A stretch of 64,000 nucleotides of DNA from Sodalis praecaptivus (GCF_000517425.1 NZ_CP006569.1:4206760-4270759), one strand, 5' to 3'; positions 24,151 to 33,456 are shown, counted from the stretch's first letter. A program made the numbers and translations. Notes: generated by a model from the letters alone, not told the origin.

Positions 24151-24753
24151 ATGAAACCGCTGTTTTTTATCATCGTCTTTGGTATTGCCTTATCGCAACC
24201 CGTCCCTGCCTTGGCCGAGTTCCACAGCCTTAGCGCCAGTTACCTTCACAGCTTTATCAAAATTAAAACCGGCGGCACGGAAGCCGACGCCGGCGCCTTG
24301 GACGGCATCAACGTTAAATATCGTTATGAATGGGGTGGCCCGCTCAGTCTTATCGGCTCGCTGAGCTATATGACCGCCAATGCCTACAACCGCCAAGTTT
24401 CTGAAAATAGTTTTCAGGAGGATGCTCGATATCGCTACAGCGCGGTTTCATTGACGGCAGGGCCTGCCTGGCGTTTCAATGAATACGTCTCTCTTTATGG
24501 CATTATCGGCGTGAATTACGATGATTATTCATTACACGCCAGCAAAATCGCTATAAAGGCAGGCACATCGACCGCTACGCAGCATTACCGAGATCAACGA
24601 CAGAAAGCCGCCCTCGCCTATGGCGCAGGCGTGCAAATCAACCCGGTCCAACACATGGTAGTGGACCTAGGCTATGAAGCCAGCCGCTTCGACCATCGCG
24701 GTTTAACCTTTACCCGAAACGCGCTGCTTTTCGGCGTCGGCTATCGTTTCTGA
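24151..24753 (+). CDS. Outer-membrane beta-barrel protein of the Ail/PagC/OmpX family
   Basis: This 200-residue protein is predicted to form an eight-stranded barrel in the outer membrane. A signal peptide covers residues 1-22 (cleavage after ALA). Alternating strands follow (YRYEWGGPLSLIGSLSYM, AVSLTAGPAWRFNEYVSLYGIIGVNYDD). It ends in the aromatic GVGYRF recognised by the Bam machinery. Relatives mediate serum and antimicrobial-peptide resistance, adhesion or entry. An AAGGA site precedes the ATG. It stands alone between two repeat arrays, in AT-rich flanks. Confidence 0.88.
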   Translation: MKPLFFIIVFGIALSQPVPALAEFHSLSASYLHSFIKIKTGGTEADAGALDGINVKYRYEWGGPLSLIGSLSYMTANAYNRQVSENSFQEDARYRYSAVSLTAGPAWRFNEYVSLYGIIGVNYDDYSLHASKIAIKAGTSTATQHYRDQRQKAALAYGAGVQINPVQHMVVDLGYEASRFDHRGLTFTRNALLFGVGYRF

Positions 24754-25442
24754 GCGCTGAGCCGGCGCGCAGGACGGTGGTCTTCCTCTTCCTTCGCCGT
24801 CTGAGACGTTTTGCCCGCGGTGCCTTGGTGTCTGTCGAAAGGCCGGCGCGTTAAGGTGGTTCTAAGGCTAGAGCGAGGCTAGTGAGGCTGGTGGGCCAGC
24901 GAAGCTAGTGGGGCCTGCGAAGCCTGCGAAGCCTGCGAAGCCTGCGAAGCCTGCGAAGCCTGCGAAGCCTGCGAAGCCTGCGAAGCCTGCGAAGCCTGCG
25001 AAGCCTGCGAAGCCAGTAAAGCCAGTAAAGCCAGTAAAGCCAGTAAAGCCAGTAAAGCCAGTAAAGCCAGTAAAGCCAGTAAAGCCAATAAAGCTAGTCT
25101 GTGTCTGTCAAATGATTAAGGCAGAACATCTGCCTGAGTGAAGGAATAAATACCGTTATGGCACTGAATGATCTGCCCGATGCAGCCTGGGCATGGTTAT
25201 TCCCCCGTCCTCTCGACAGGACATCCTCAGAAGCCATTTGATGCCGTTGAGTCGCAGTTGAACTGCGTTAAGCACCTCCGCAACACCCTCGACTATTCAT
25301 CGCCAATCTGATCGAATAATGATCGCCCTCAGGCATACAGTTAACTGGCCTATACCTAGGCTACTCTAGGTGCGTTATTGTAACTTAGTGTCTCAAGTAA
25401 TATCGTTTAGGTCTCCCCCCATCGTAAAGAGGCATGTCTACT
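24754..25442. other. Intergenic region with 9-nt array
   Basis: It contains the 9-nt array (separate entry) and about 340 nt of otherwise featureless sequence before the Old Yellow Enzyme gene. CCTAG (25355-25359) and CTAGG (25366-25370) form a small inverted repeat about 75 nt before that gene and could be an operator. I see no gene. The open frame across the array (24908-25141, KPA/KPV repeats) is a by-product of the 9-nt unit. Confidence 0.5.
24869..25099. repeat. 9-nt tandem array in two homogeneous blocks
   Basis: About five degenerate leading units are followed by ten perfect copies of AAGCCTGCG (24920-25009), then eight perfect copies of AAGCCAGTA (25010-25081) and two decayed units. 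The two blocks share AAGCC and differ in the last four positions, which points to two separate expansions. It lies between two unrelated accessory genes. Confidence 0.95.
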
Positions 25443-26558
25443 ATGACCACCACCGATGTCCTGTTTCGTCCTTTCCGTATTGGCACCATGGAGCTACCTA
25501 ACCGTATCGTCATGGCACCCATGACCCGCAGCTTCGCCGTGGATGGGATCCCTGGCGCGGCGCATGCGGATTACTATCGCCGTCGGTCGGAGGGCGGGGT
25601 GGGCCTTATTCTCTCCGAAGGCACGGTTATCGATCGTCCTGCGTCGCGCAACGATCCTGGCGTCCCGTTTTTCCACGGCGACGCAGCGCTGGCGGGCTGG
25701 AAGGGCGTGATCGATGCGGTTCATAATGGCGATGCCAAGATGGGCCCGCAGCTTTGGCACACCGGTGCGCTCAAGAGCTTTCTGACGGAGTGGGAGCCGG
25801 ACTCGCCGGTCGAAAGCCCGTCTGGTTTAGAGGCACCGGGCGTTGAGCGCGGCGTCGCCATGAGCGATGGCGACATTGCCGACACGATCGCCGCCTTTGC
25901 CCGCGCCGCCAGCGACGCGAAGCGCCTTGGCTTCGACACCATCGAACTGCACGGGGCGCACGGCTATCTGTTCGACCAGTTCTTCTGGGCGGCCACCAAC
26001 CGGCGGACCGATAGCTATGGCGGTGCCACGATCGGCGAACGCTCGCGCTTTGCCGCAGAAGTCGTCGCGGCGGTCCGGGCGAGCGTTGGCCCCGACTTCC
26101 CGATCATCCTGCGTCTCAGCCAGTGGAAAGTGCAGGACTTCACCGTGCGGCTCGCAAAGACGCCCGACCTCATGGCCGACTGGCTGCTGCCCCTGGTAGA
26201 GGCCGGCGTTGACGTGCTGCACTGCTCGCAGCGACGATTCTGGGAGCCCGAGTTCCCGGACATCGATGGCGAGCAGGGCCTGAATTTCGCCGGCTGGGCC
26301 AAGAAGCTGACCGGCGCAGCCACCATCAGCGTCGGCTCGGTCGGCCTTACGGGAGACTTCATGGGCGCATTCAGCGGCGAGGGCTCGTCTACGGCAAGAC
26401 TCGACAAACTCGTCGAACGGATGGAGCGCGATGAGTTCGACCTGATCGCCGTCGGCCGCGCTCTGATCGCCGATCCGGCATGGTCAGAGAAGGTACGGAA
26501 CGGCAATAGCAGCGCCTTGAAGGACTTCGACGTAGCCATGCTCGCCGATCTGGTATAG
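25443..26558 (+). CDS. Old Yellow Enzyme family NADH:flavin oxidoreductase
   Basis: This 371-residue FMN-dependent ene-reductase has a TIM barrel that reduces activated C=C bonds such as enones, maleimides or nitro-compounds with NAD(P)H. The N-terminal block LFRPFRIGTMELPNRIVMAPMTRS, the ELHGAHGYLFDQFF motif and the C-terminal DLIAVGRALIADPAW motif are typical. The histidine pair of the active site is less regular than in NemA. An ATG three codons earlier is possible, but AGAGG is better spaced for this one. Frequent GCC and GTC codons and a nearby HxlR regulator suggest acquisition from a distant proteobacterium. Confidence 0.88.
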   Translation: MTTTDVLFRPFRIGTMELPNRIVMAPMTRSFAVDGIPGAAHADYYRRRSEGGVGLILSEGTVIDRPASRNDPGVPFFHGDAALAGWKGVIDAVHNGDAKMGPQLWHTGALKSFLTEWEPDSPVESPSGLEAPGVERGVAMSDGDIADTIAAFARAASDAKRLGFDTIELHGAHGYLFDQFFWAATNRRTDSYGGATIGERSRFAAEVVAAVRASVGPDFPIILRLSQWKVQDFTVRLAKTPDLMADWLLPLVEAGVDVLHCSQRRFWEPEFPDIDGEQGLNFAGWAKKLTGAATISVGSVGLTGDFMGAFSGEGSSTARLDKLVERMERDEFDLIAVGRALIADPAWSEKVRNGNSSALKDFDVAMLADLV

Positions 26559-26992
26559 CAATTGGCAGCGCCGTTCATCACCGCGAACCCGGCGGACCCG
26601 AGACGCGGAACGATCAGGCTTCGGCCCCCAAGACCTGAGACCTTGATGACGGCGCATCCGTGATGCGCGACATTAAACACATCCCGACCGGGCGTATGTT
26701 GTACAGGTAGCATGCGGACGGCAGCGTCGTCGGGTACGGTCAGTGGGCGCCCGAGCTGGTCGAGCAGCACATCTTCGCACCGCTGCGCGCCGGGACGTCG
26801 GCCTCGCAGATCTGACCTGGGCCATGCTGCCGTCCACCGGCAGCGCGGCCCCGTTGAGGTATCGATCGCGTCGGCGATTTTCCTGAAAGCATGCCCAACC
26901 CTCCGCACCTCGCTGGTGATGACGAAGATATCATTCCTATATATAATCACAGGAAGGCACCGGGTGGTGCTCAGATAGTGAGGTGGATACCT
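26559..26992. other. Region with probable gene remnants between the OYE and HxlR genes
   Basis: These 434 nt are GC-rich and look formerly coding: plus-strand frames give short protein-like stretches broken by stops (for example around 26660-26815). I could not assign a family. The antisense frame running 26015-27151 is a shadow of the two flanking genes. Confidence 0.35.
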
Positions 26993-27385
26993 ATGCCCAA
27001 AGACGTGCTCGAGCTGCCTCTTGATGTCACCGCGACGCGGCCTATCCTCGAACATATTGCCAACAAGTGGACGGTGCTGATCCTGAACGTTCTCTGCACG
27101 CAGCCGGCGCGGTTCAACGACCTCAGGCGCCGCCTCGACGGCATCTCCCACAAGGCCTTGTCTGAGGCATTAAAGCGTCTGGAGCGCAACGGCCTTATCA
27201 GTCGTAAAGTCCTGCCGACGCAGCCGGTCGGCGTCGAGTACACCATTACCTCGCTTGGCTGCTCGCTACGCGAACCCTTTGCTGCCCTCTACAACTGGTC
27301 GCTTGCCAACGGCGCCGCGTTGGAAAAAGCGCAGCGTGCCTATGACGCATCGCGAAGGAACGAAGGGTTGGAAGAGCAGATGTAG
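26993..27385 (+). CDS. HxlR-family winged-helix transcriptional regulator
   Basis: This 130-residue regulator has the HxlR core: the WTVLILNVLCTQPARFNDLRRRLDGISHKALSEALKRLERNGLI helix-turn-helix and wing, followed by the VEYTITSLG strand. The family usually senses aldehydes, quinones or redox state. The frame opens earlier, but AGGTGG 8 nt before this ATG decides the start. The most likely target is the Old Yellow Enzyme gene upstream. Confidence 0.88.
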   Translation: MPKDVLELPLDVTATRPILEHIANKWTVLILNVLCTQPARFNDLRRRLDGISHKALSEALKRLERNGLISRKVLPTQPVGVEYTITSLGCSLREPFAALYNWSLANGAALEKAQRAYDASRRNEGLEEQM

Positions 27386-27420
27386 CTACCAGAGGGCATG
27401 ACATTGCTTTTTAACCGTCA

Positions 27421-27618
27421 ATGCGGTTTGCTGCCGTGATGCTCTCCACCATAACGATCGCCGGCTATACCCTGGTTTTCTGGCTACCGCAAACGATTCA
27501 CCCCATCCAGGGCTGTGGCGAGTTCGGTATCGGCCTGCTGACCGCGCTTCTCAGGCTGTGCGCCATCCTCGCCATCACTCTGATGGGAAATATCAGCGAC
27601 CGCTTCGGTCACTGCCTT
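27421..27618 (+). pseudogene. Fragment of an MFS anion:cation symporter-type transporter
   Basis: About 65 residues resemble the interior of an MFS transporter: AGYTLVFWLPQTIHPI, then a loop, GIGLLTALLRLCAILAITLMG and NISDRFGH, the last a decayed MFS loop motif. No N- or C-terminal half is present, and the frame runs into the end of the convergent aldA. A full transporter has about 430 residues, so this is a remnant. Confidence 0.7.
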
Positions 27619-27680
27619 TCATCGCGCCGCCATCCGATAAAATCAAGGACCGGCGCCACCGCCCGGTCCACGGCTCGCGT

Positions 27681-29123
27681 TCAGGATTGGTACTGCAGAT
27701 AGACCACGTGGGTTTGCAGGTACTCCTCCAGCCCGTGGCGCCCGTCGGCGCCGCCGATGCCCGATTTGCGCCAGCCGGCGTGAAAACCCTGCATCGCTTC
27801 AAAATTTTCCCGATTGATGTAGGTTTCACCGAACTTCAGCTTTTTAATGGCCGCCATGGCGGTGTTCAAATTGGTGGTGTAAATCGATGACGTCAGTCCG
27901 AACTCGCAATCGTTGGCCATGTTTACCGCCTCATCCAGGGTTGAGAAGGTTGTCACCGGCAACACCGGACCAAATGTCTCCTCGTGCATAATATCCATCT
28001 CGTGGCGCACGTCCACCAACAGCGTCGGCTGAAAAAAGAAACCCTTACCCTCGGCGCGCTTGCCGCCGGTCACCAGCGTTGCACCCTGAGAAACCGCGCG
28101 ATCGACTTTTTCCTGTACGCCCTGGAGAGAAACTTCATCAATCAGCGGGCCCATATCCAGCGCGTCCTTTTCGGCGGGATTGCCGAAGGTCACTTGCTTG
28201 AACGCCTCGGTCAGGCGGTTGAGAAACGCATCCTTAATACTGTCCTGCACATAGACCCGCTCGGCGCAGTTACACACCTGCCCGGTATTGATCACCCGCG
28301 AGGCCACGATGGCCTTCACCGCCAGATCCAAATCGGCATCCGCCATGACAATAGCCGGCGCCTTGCCCCCCAGTTCCAACGACACCTTAATGATGTTCTT
28401 CGCCGCGGCGGCCATCGTTTGCTCGCCCGCCGACACGCTACCGGTAAGGCTGACCATGCCGACTTTCGGGTTGGAAGCCAGCTCATTGCCGACCACAGAG
28501 CCGCGGCCGGTCACCAGATTGAATACGCCCTTCGGCAGTCCGACCTCGTGGACGATTTCAGCAAAGGCGATCGCATTATTTGGCGTCAACTGACTGGGTT
28601 TGACTACGATGGTATTGCCGGTCACCAGCGCCGGCGCCGCTTTGCGCGCTACCAAAAAGAAAGGAAAGTTCCATGGCAAAATGCCGGTAGTGACGCCGAT
28701 GGCTTTTTTAAAAACAAAGATATTCTCATCGCGCCTGTCGCTTTGCACGATTTCCCCTTCGTAGCGCCGCGCCCACTCCGCCATATAATCCAAATAGTCG
28801 GCGGTAAATAACACTTCAGTATTGGCAAGGGCGCGGGTTTTACCCCCTTCGGCAATAATGATGTCGGTCAACGCTTTCTCACGGGCGCGAATACCCGCCG
28901 CGATTTTATGCAGCCAGACGCCGCGCTCCTGTGCCGGAAGTTCCTCCCAGGCTTCTTGCGCACGCTCCGCGGCGTCAATAGCGCTTCTGACGTCTTCCAC
29001 GCCGGCGTCCGGAACGCGGGAGATCACTTCTTCGGTCGAAGGATTCAGTACCTCAATCCATTTATCCCCCCGATGATCAACAAATTGCCCATCGATATAC
29101 ATTTTCTGCTGCTTAATCGTCAT
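27681..29123 (-). CDS. aldA: Lactaldehyde/glycolaldehyde dehydrogenase
   Basis: This 480-residue NAD-dependent aldehyde dehydrogenase oxidises L-lactaldehyde or glycolaldehyde to the acid in fucose, rhamnose and related sugar breakdown. The glycine motif TGSVSAGE, the general-base region LELGGKAPAIV and the catalytic cysteine in NTGQVCNCAERVYV are present. It aligns end to end with E. coli AldA by recall. GGAG precedes the ATG at a normal distance. It is convergent with the MFS remnant, which may have been its transporter partner. Confidence 0.95.
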   Translation of the reverse strand: MTIKQQKMYIDGQFVDHRGDKWIEVLNPSTEEVISRVPDAGVEDVRSAIDAAERAQEAWEELPAQERGVWLHKIAAGIRAREKALTDIIIAEGGKTRALANTEVLFTADYLDYMAEWARRYEGEIVQSDRRDENIFVFKKAIGVTTGILPWNFPFFLVARKAAPALVTGNTIVVKPSQLTPNNAIAFAEIVHEVGLPKGVFNLVTGRGSVVGNELASNPKVGMVSLTGSVSAGEQTMAAAAKNIIKVSLELGGKAPAIVMADADLDLAVKAIVASRVINTGQVCNCAERVYVQDSIKDAFLNRLTEAFKQVTFGNPAEKDALDMGPLIDEVSLQGVQEKVDRAVSQGATLVTGGKRAEGKGFFFQPTLLVDVRHEMDIMHEETFGPVLPVTTFSTLDEAVNMANDCEFGLTSSIYTTNLNTAMAAIKKLKFGETYINRENFEAMQGFHAGWRKSGIGGADGRHGLEEYLQTHVVYLQYQS

Positions 29124-30019
29124 GAGAGCGGCTCCATTAAAGAAATGTTGGGAAAATGTTACGCGTTTGCCTCACGTTGTACCCCGCCGGCGCTGAGAAT
29201 GCAATCCAACCGACGTCGGGCGACAGCGAGGAAAAAACGGCGGCGGGCGGCTGCGATTCTCATCCCCACCGACAGGAAATAAAGGATAGAAAGAATATCA
29301 AAAACAATGAATTAGGTGCCATTCATTAACACTTGACCGCAGCAGACCGACGGGCGCTGTCTAACGCGAACGGCGTGGATAACAGATCATTATAACGGGC
29401 TATAACCTCTTCGCGCCTTTATCGGGCTGCCAAAGAAACGAAATGAATGGCAATAACGCAAAGGAAAACACGATATCAATCACAAAAAATGGCCGTAACG
29501 CGGAGGTTTTCCCCGATGGAATAGGGAAAATATGGGACGAGGTCCGGCAAAAAAATTGTCAAATCATGATGACCATCACGTTTTGCTCTGATTGGCAGGG
29601 CGAGACCCGGCCGCCGCTGACGCAGCATTAGCAGCGATGATCCTCCCGGCTTGCGCACGCGCAGCGCCATGGCGCGACGACGCCGCAATAGCGACCTCTC
29701 TGACAGCGGCCACATCGCCGATATCGTCTACGCCGCCTATACGTCTACTTCATCTACTTCATCTGATTTGTCTACTTTTTCTACTTCGTCTACGCCGCCT
29801 ATACGTCTACTTCGTCTACACCGCCTTTACGTCTACATCGTCTACATCGTCTACATCGTCTACCTAGCAACAATGACCGTCTGACGGGCTAAGGGCAAGA
29901 AACCGCAACGCCGGATAAAGCGGCGGCGCCCTGCCCTGCACGGCGGGCGAAACGCAAGCCTAGCCCGCGCCGTTGCAGCCGCTTCAACGCGGCAGACTAG
30001 GGATCCTTGCGGCCAGGAT
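29124..30019. other. 896-nt region between aldA and the DUF2382 operon
   Basis: It holds the aldA promoter region (29124-29450, no motif I can name) and the 9-nt pyrimidine-rich array (separate entry). A 62-codon open frame at 29443-29631 starts after AAGAAACGAA but has no recognisable features; I do not call it. Confidence 0.5.
29724..29873. repeat. Degenerate 9-nt array, unit close to TCTACATCG
   Basis: About 16 imperfect units on a GTCTAC core (29726, 29743, 29770, 29788 and onward) end in four near-perfect copies at 29831-29866. Two copies of a longer segment, GCCTATACGTCTACTTC (29735 and 29797), show that several units were duplicated together. One 8-nt step occurs in each. Most spacing is a multiple of three, as in the other two microsatellites. 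Confidence 0.85.
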
Positions 30020-31108
30020 TTATTTCCGTTTGGGATCGCGCAGCGGATCAAGAGCACCGTTGCGCTCCTCGTTAGGGAGACCGTCTTCATCCACCCACAA
30101 CGGGTCGCGTTCTTCCTCTAGCAGAGGATCTTCACCGCGCAACCGCTGTTCCCCCGTCGCGGGATACGTTTCCTCGCGTGTTCTTTCATCATCAATATGC
30201 TCGATATCGACTTCCTGGCGGCGTACGGTTTCGTTTACCCGCGCAACCCGATCGGAGCCGTCGGTGCGCACCACCACTTCTTCCACGATGTCGGCGGTTT
30301 TATTAATCACCGGCTGCTCGCGGGTTTCGGCGACCTCGACGGTTTTATCCGACCAATCGACTTCATCCAGATAAGCCGGTTCGTTTCGGGCGCGGCGAAA
30401 GATATCGGCATGTTGCTCATGTAGCGCCACCTCGGCCTCGACATCCTCATTCACCACATAGCGACGTACGCGCGTGGCGCCCTCTCTAACCACCCGTTTA
30501 CCCACTTCAAGCCGCTCTTCCGCCAGGCGCAAGACTTCTTCACGCGGCGCGTCAGGGTCAAGAGAGCGGGAGGCTGGGGACGTTTCATCCCCGACGTCGT
30601 AAGACGGGGCGCCATCGCGCGCCACATCCGCGGCATCCGGCAATACCCCGCGGCTTACGGGCAATAGCGCCTCATCTTCATAGTCTGGCGCGTCAATACC
30701 GGCCTGAGTCCGGCCAATGGGAGATGTTGTCTGATAGTCCTCGACGTCGCGAGCATAGCCGGTGTCTGGCCCCCCCGCATAGTCCGCGCCAGCGCCGGCC
30801 GCTGCACCGCTCGCGTCCAGAATCGCCAGCGCCTGCGGCACGTCGTCCTCTTTGGCGCGCAAGGTCAGAATCACACCGCCGGTATCCAGCGCTTGCGTAT
30901 AAAGTTCCGCATTTTCTTTATCGACGCCGGTACCAAATAGGCGCTGCCACAAGCTAGGATGACGAATCGCTTTCCCTTCCGATTGCAGGTCCTCGCCGGA
31001 GATAATACTGATATCGTGATTCGCAAAACCGGCGGCTTCAAGCTCTCGCCGGGCGTCTTTCGCCTGCTGGACAGTATCGAACAACGTTACGATTTTTTCG
31101 TGTGCCAT
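30020..31108 (-). CDS. YsnF/AvaK (DUF2382) domain stress-type protein
   Basis: This 362-residue soluble protein is strongly charged. Residues 5-100 look like a general-stress YflT/DUF1269-type domain (KIVTLFDTVQQAKDARRELEAAGF). The middle is acidic and disordered. Residues about 200-310 are a DUF2382 domain (LRLAEERLEVGKRVVREGATRVRRYV, then VVVRTDGSDRVARVNETVRR). The family is common in stress-tolerant and desiccation-tolerant bacteria, function unknown. GAGGTAG before this ATG decides the start over one 20 codons upstream. It is 34 nt downstream of a second DUF2382 gene. Confidence 0.85.
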   Translation of the reverse strand: MAHEKIVTLFDTVQQAKDARRELEAAGFANHDISIISGEDLQSEGKAIRHPSLWQRLFGTGVDKENAELYTQALDTGGVILTLRAKEDDVPQALAILDASGAAAGAGADYAGGPDTGYARDVEDYQTTSPIGRTQAGIDAPDYEDEALLPVSRGVLPDAADVARDGAPSYDVGDETSPASRSLDPDAPREEVLRLAEERLEVGKRVVREGATRVRRYVVNEDVEAEVALHEQHADIFRRARNEPAYLDEVDWSDKTVEVAETREQPVINKTADIVEEVVVRTDGSDRVARVNETVRRQEVDIEHIDDERTREETYPATGEQRLRGEDPLLEEERDPLWVDEDGLPNEERNGALDPLRDPKRK

Positions 31109-31142
31109 GATTGCTACCTCGTTAATGGGGTAAATTGTACGG

Positions 31143-31577
31143 TCATTCATCATCCCGCTGTTTTTCAACGGTTATATCCTGACTGCGCAACGTCACACTC
31201 TCCTGATAAGGGACGGCGGTCGTCACTTTGCGAATGTGGATCTCTTCCCGCAACACCAATGTGCGCACCACTTCAACATGCTCATCCACCACCGGAATAA
31301 TCATCACGCCATCTTCCTCACGGATAGCGGGATGGGCTTCCAGCGGCGTCCCTTTTATAACGCGGTGTATCTCGACATTTTCCTGTTGTAACCACTCCTC
31401 AATGGCCTGCTCGCGCTCGGTTGTCCTGCGCGTGACCCTAACGCGCCCCTGCACTACCCGCTGTTTCGCTACCTCGACCCGCTCCTGAGCCAACGGCAGG
31501 GTCTCCTGGACGGTTTCCGCGGTTTCCCCCTGTGCCGTAGAGGGCGGCGACGAGTCATCCGCCGAGTGATTACGCAT
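31143..31577 (-). CDS. Single DUF2382 domain protein
   Basis: This 144-residue protein is made almost only of a DUF2382 domain: LPLAQERVEVAKQRVVQGRVRVTRRT, then the VVDEHVEVVRTLVLREEIHIRKV repeat, ending with a charged tail. GGGGAGG lies 8 nt before the ATG. It is the first gene of a two-gene unit. Alternating VEV/VRV strands suggest an elongated beta structure; the function is unknown. Confidence 0.85.
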   Translation of the reverse strand: MRNHSADDSSPPSTAQGETAETVQETLPLAQERVEVAKQRVVQGRVRVTRRTTEREQAIEEWLQQENVEIHRVIKGTPLEAHPAIREEDGVMIIPVVDEHVEVVRTLVLREEIHIRKVTTAVPYQESVTLRSQDITVEKQRDDE

Positions 31578-32041
31578 CGTTCGATCCTCCCCGTGCCCTC
31601 TCTGGCGCTATTTGATTAATATCACTGATATTTTCGCTAGTAAGCCGAAAAATATTTTAGATTAATAATTATCCATATAATTATTAGCCTCATTCAACGA
31701 TAGCCCAAAACAGGCGGGTTCGCCGGCGATAAGCGAAATAAGACGCCGCCATCGCCGCCGCCCAGAGCTTAAAAGGTTAACGGTAAAAACATTAGCGCAA
31801 GATAAGTTTTCACCGTCTGAGAGAGGTATCAGAGGTATTCCATGCGGGCATCTCTTTGCCACACCAGCCTTTTTTGCCCGTTGTTTGCCGCGGCTCGGAA
31901 AGCGAGAGAGGGTTATTTCCAGCCGGGTAAGATCCGACGCTACGGCTGTTGCGGCCGAAAGCGCACCGTTTCACGCCGTCGTTAACCGACCACGCTAAGG
32001 TTACGGCACGCGTTTACGCCGTAAAAAGCAGCGGCGGACGG
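31578..32041. other. 464-nt region upstream of the DUF2382 genes
   Basis: A perfect 9-bp inverted repeat in AT-rich DNA (TAATAATTA at 31663-31671, TAATTATTA at 31678-31686) lies about 90 nt before the DUF2382 start and may be an operator. I see no gene. The open frame 31662-31862 has no ribosome-binding site or recognisable features. Confidence 0.45.
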
Positions 32042-33142
32042 TTAGCCGCCGCGATCGTCGTCGACGCAGCGCTGATAACGGCTATCGACCCGCTTGGCGA
32101 ACCAGGCGGTGGTCAGATCGCGGGTGATCTTCGGGCTTTCCAGTTTAATGCCGGGCAGCATTTCCCGCGGTAACCGTTTACCGCCGCGTTCCGCCAGGGC
32201 GTAAACCTGCCGGTAGAGGGCCGTTTTCTCGAAGCTCTCTCGTTCCCCCTGCTCAAGCATTTGACGAATCGCCGATGCGCTCAATCCCAGCGGTTGCTGC
32301 ACCGAACGCAGCGCCAGTTCCGTCTGGCCCGGGCTGTCGGCAGCGTAATTGATCAGATCGCCATCGAGCGCCAGCTTTTTACCGCTAATGCGGCTGACCG
32401 CGCTTTGAAAGGCGGCGTTGCGGCTGGCGTACCAGCCGGCGTTATAGTCGGCAAAGCGGTACAGCGGCTGGGAATAGGCGGCGGGATAACCGAGTAAATG
32501 CGCCAGGCCGAAATAGATCCCCCCGCGGCGGGTGAACACTTCCTGACGCAACGTGCCCGGAATGGGATAGGGATAATGCTCGGCGTGAGCCTGCGCGAAG
32601 GCGATACTGACCTGCATGGGCCCGCCGGTGTGCACCGGATTGAGGTTGCCGAACAGACGCTGTCCCAGCGGCACGGCGTCGATAAAATCATCAAACAGGT
32701 CGCTGAGATCTTTCTCGCTGCGCACCTTATCTAGCCGCGTGCTGTAACTGCGGCCATCGGATGAAGGGAGTAGTAACGCGGCATGCATCACAAACGCCGG
32801 AATATGCCGCGCGGCGCCGCGGCGGTCGATTTCAGCCCGGGCGATCCCCGCCAAATTTGGCACCGTGGGATCGGCATTAAAGTTGGATTCTTGAGCAATG
32901 ACCGCCAGGACGGAACAGATATTTTCCGTGCTGGCGGGAAGGGTCTGCGCCGACAGCGCGGCGGCGATATCGGCAGCCCAACCCGGCCTATCGCGCACGC
33001 TGGAGGGCATCAGGCGCAGGATATGCGCCTTCACCACCTCCGGTCTGGCGCTGTCGGCCTGCTTACTTTGTTGACTGCCGCAGCCGGTAAGTCCCAGCAG
33101 CAGCGTCAGCATTCCCAGCGCCGTCACTCCCGGCCACCGCAC
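32042..33142 (-). CDS. yaiW: Outer-membrane lipoprotein YaiW (DUF1615)
   Basis: This 366-residue protein starts with a lipoprotein signal (MRWPGVTALGMLTLLLGLTGC, lipobox LTGC). The start is GTG, chosen because TAAGG lies 9 nt before it and the signal peptide is then 20 residues. The frame is open 85 codons further upstream. The DUF1615 domain aligns with E. coli YaiW by recall (ENICSVLAVIAQESNFNADP, GGPMQVSIAFAQAH, YRFADYNAGWYASRNAAFQ, PGIKLESPKITRDLTTAWFAKRVD). Some YaiW relatives affect uptake of proline-rich peptides. The ESNFNADP region resembles lysozyme-like glutamate sites. Confidence 0.9.
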   Translation of the reverse strand: MRWPGVTALGMLTLLLGLTGCGSQQSKQADSARPEVVKAHILRLMPSSVRDRPGWAADIAAALSAQTLPASTENICSVLAVIAQESNFNADPTVPNLAGIARAEIDRRGAARHIPAFVMHAALLLPSSDGRSYSTRLDKVRSEKDLSDLFDDFIDAVPLGQRLFGNLNPVHTGGPMQVSIAFAQAHAEHYPYPIPGTLRQEVFTRRGGIYFGLAHLLGYPAAYSQPLYRFADYNAGWYASRNAAFQSAVSRISGKKLALDGDLINYAADSPGQTELALRSVQQPLGLSASAIRQMLEQGERESFEKTALYRQVYALAERGGKRLPREMLPGIKLESPKITRDLTTAWFAKRVDSRYQRCVDDDRGG

Positions 33143-33456
33143 GGGCTTAGACCTTACGCCAGGCGGCACTGCGCCGGCGGCGCGCAACGGGTAAAGCACT
33201 GCGGGGAATACCAACCGATGAATGTTGTGCAACAGGTGATCCATAACGTCCTTAATAGCGATGCTAACCCTCAAAATCCGTACACCGGGCGGTTTATAGG
33301 CCGCGCTGCCCACCGCATCGCACGCCCCAAGACGATGATTGCCGTCCGGAAACGTTGCGTCCTTTGCCGAAAGCAGTATAGTCTTTTCGGCCAGCAATGG
33401 CGCGCCGCCGCCGGCATTCTGGCGGCGGACAACATTTCACCGCGGGGCCAATCGTA

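Noticed and set aside
24879-25141. KPA/KPV-repeat and LLA/SQA-repeat frames across the 9-nt array
   Set aside because: They result only from the 9-nt period. The starts lack ribosome-binding sites.
26015-27151. 378-codon frame antisense to the OYE and HxlR genes
   Set aside because: Both plus-strand genes have clear family motifs; the antisense frame has none.
28649-28811. Plus-strand end of the 275-codon frame inside aldA
   Set aside because: It is a shadow of aldA, which aligns end to end with the enteric enzyme.
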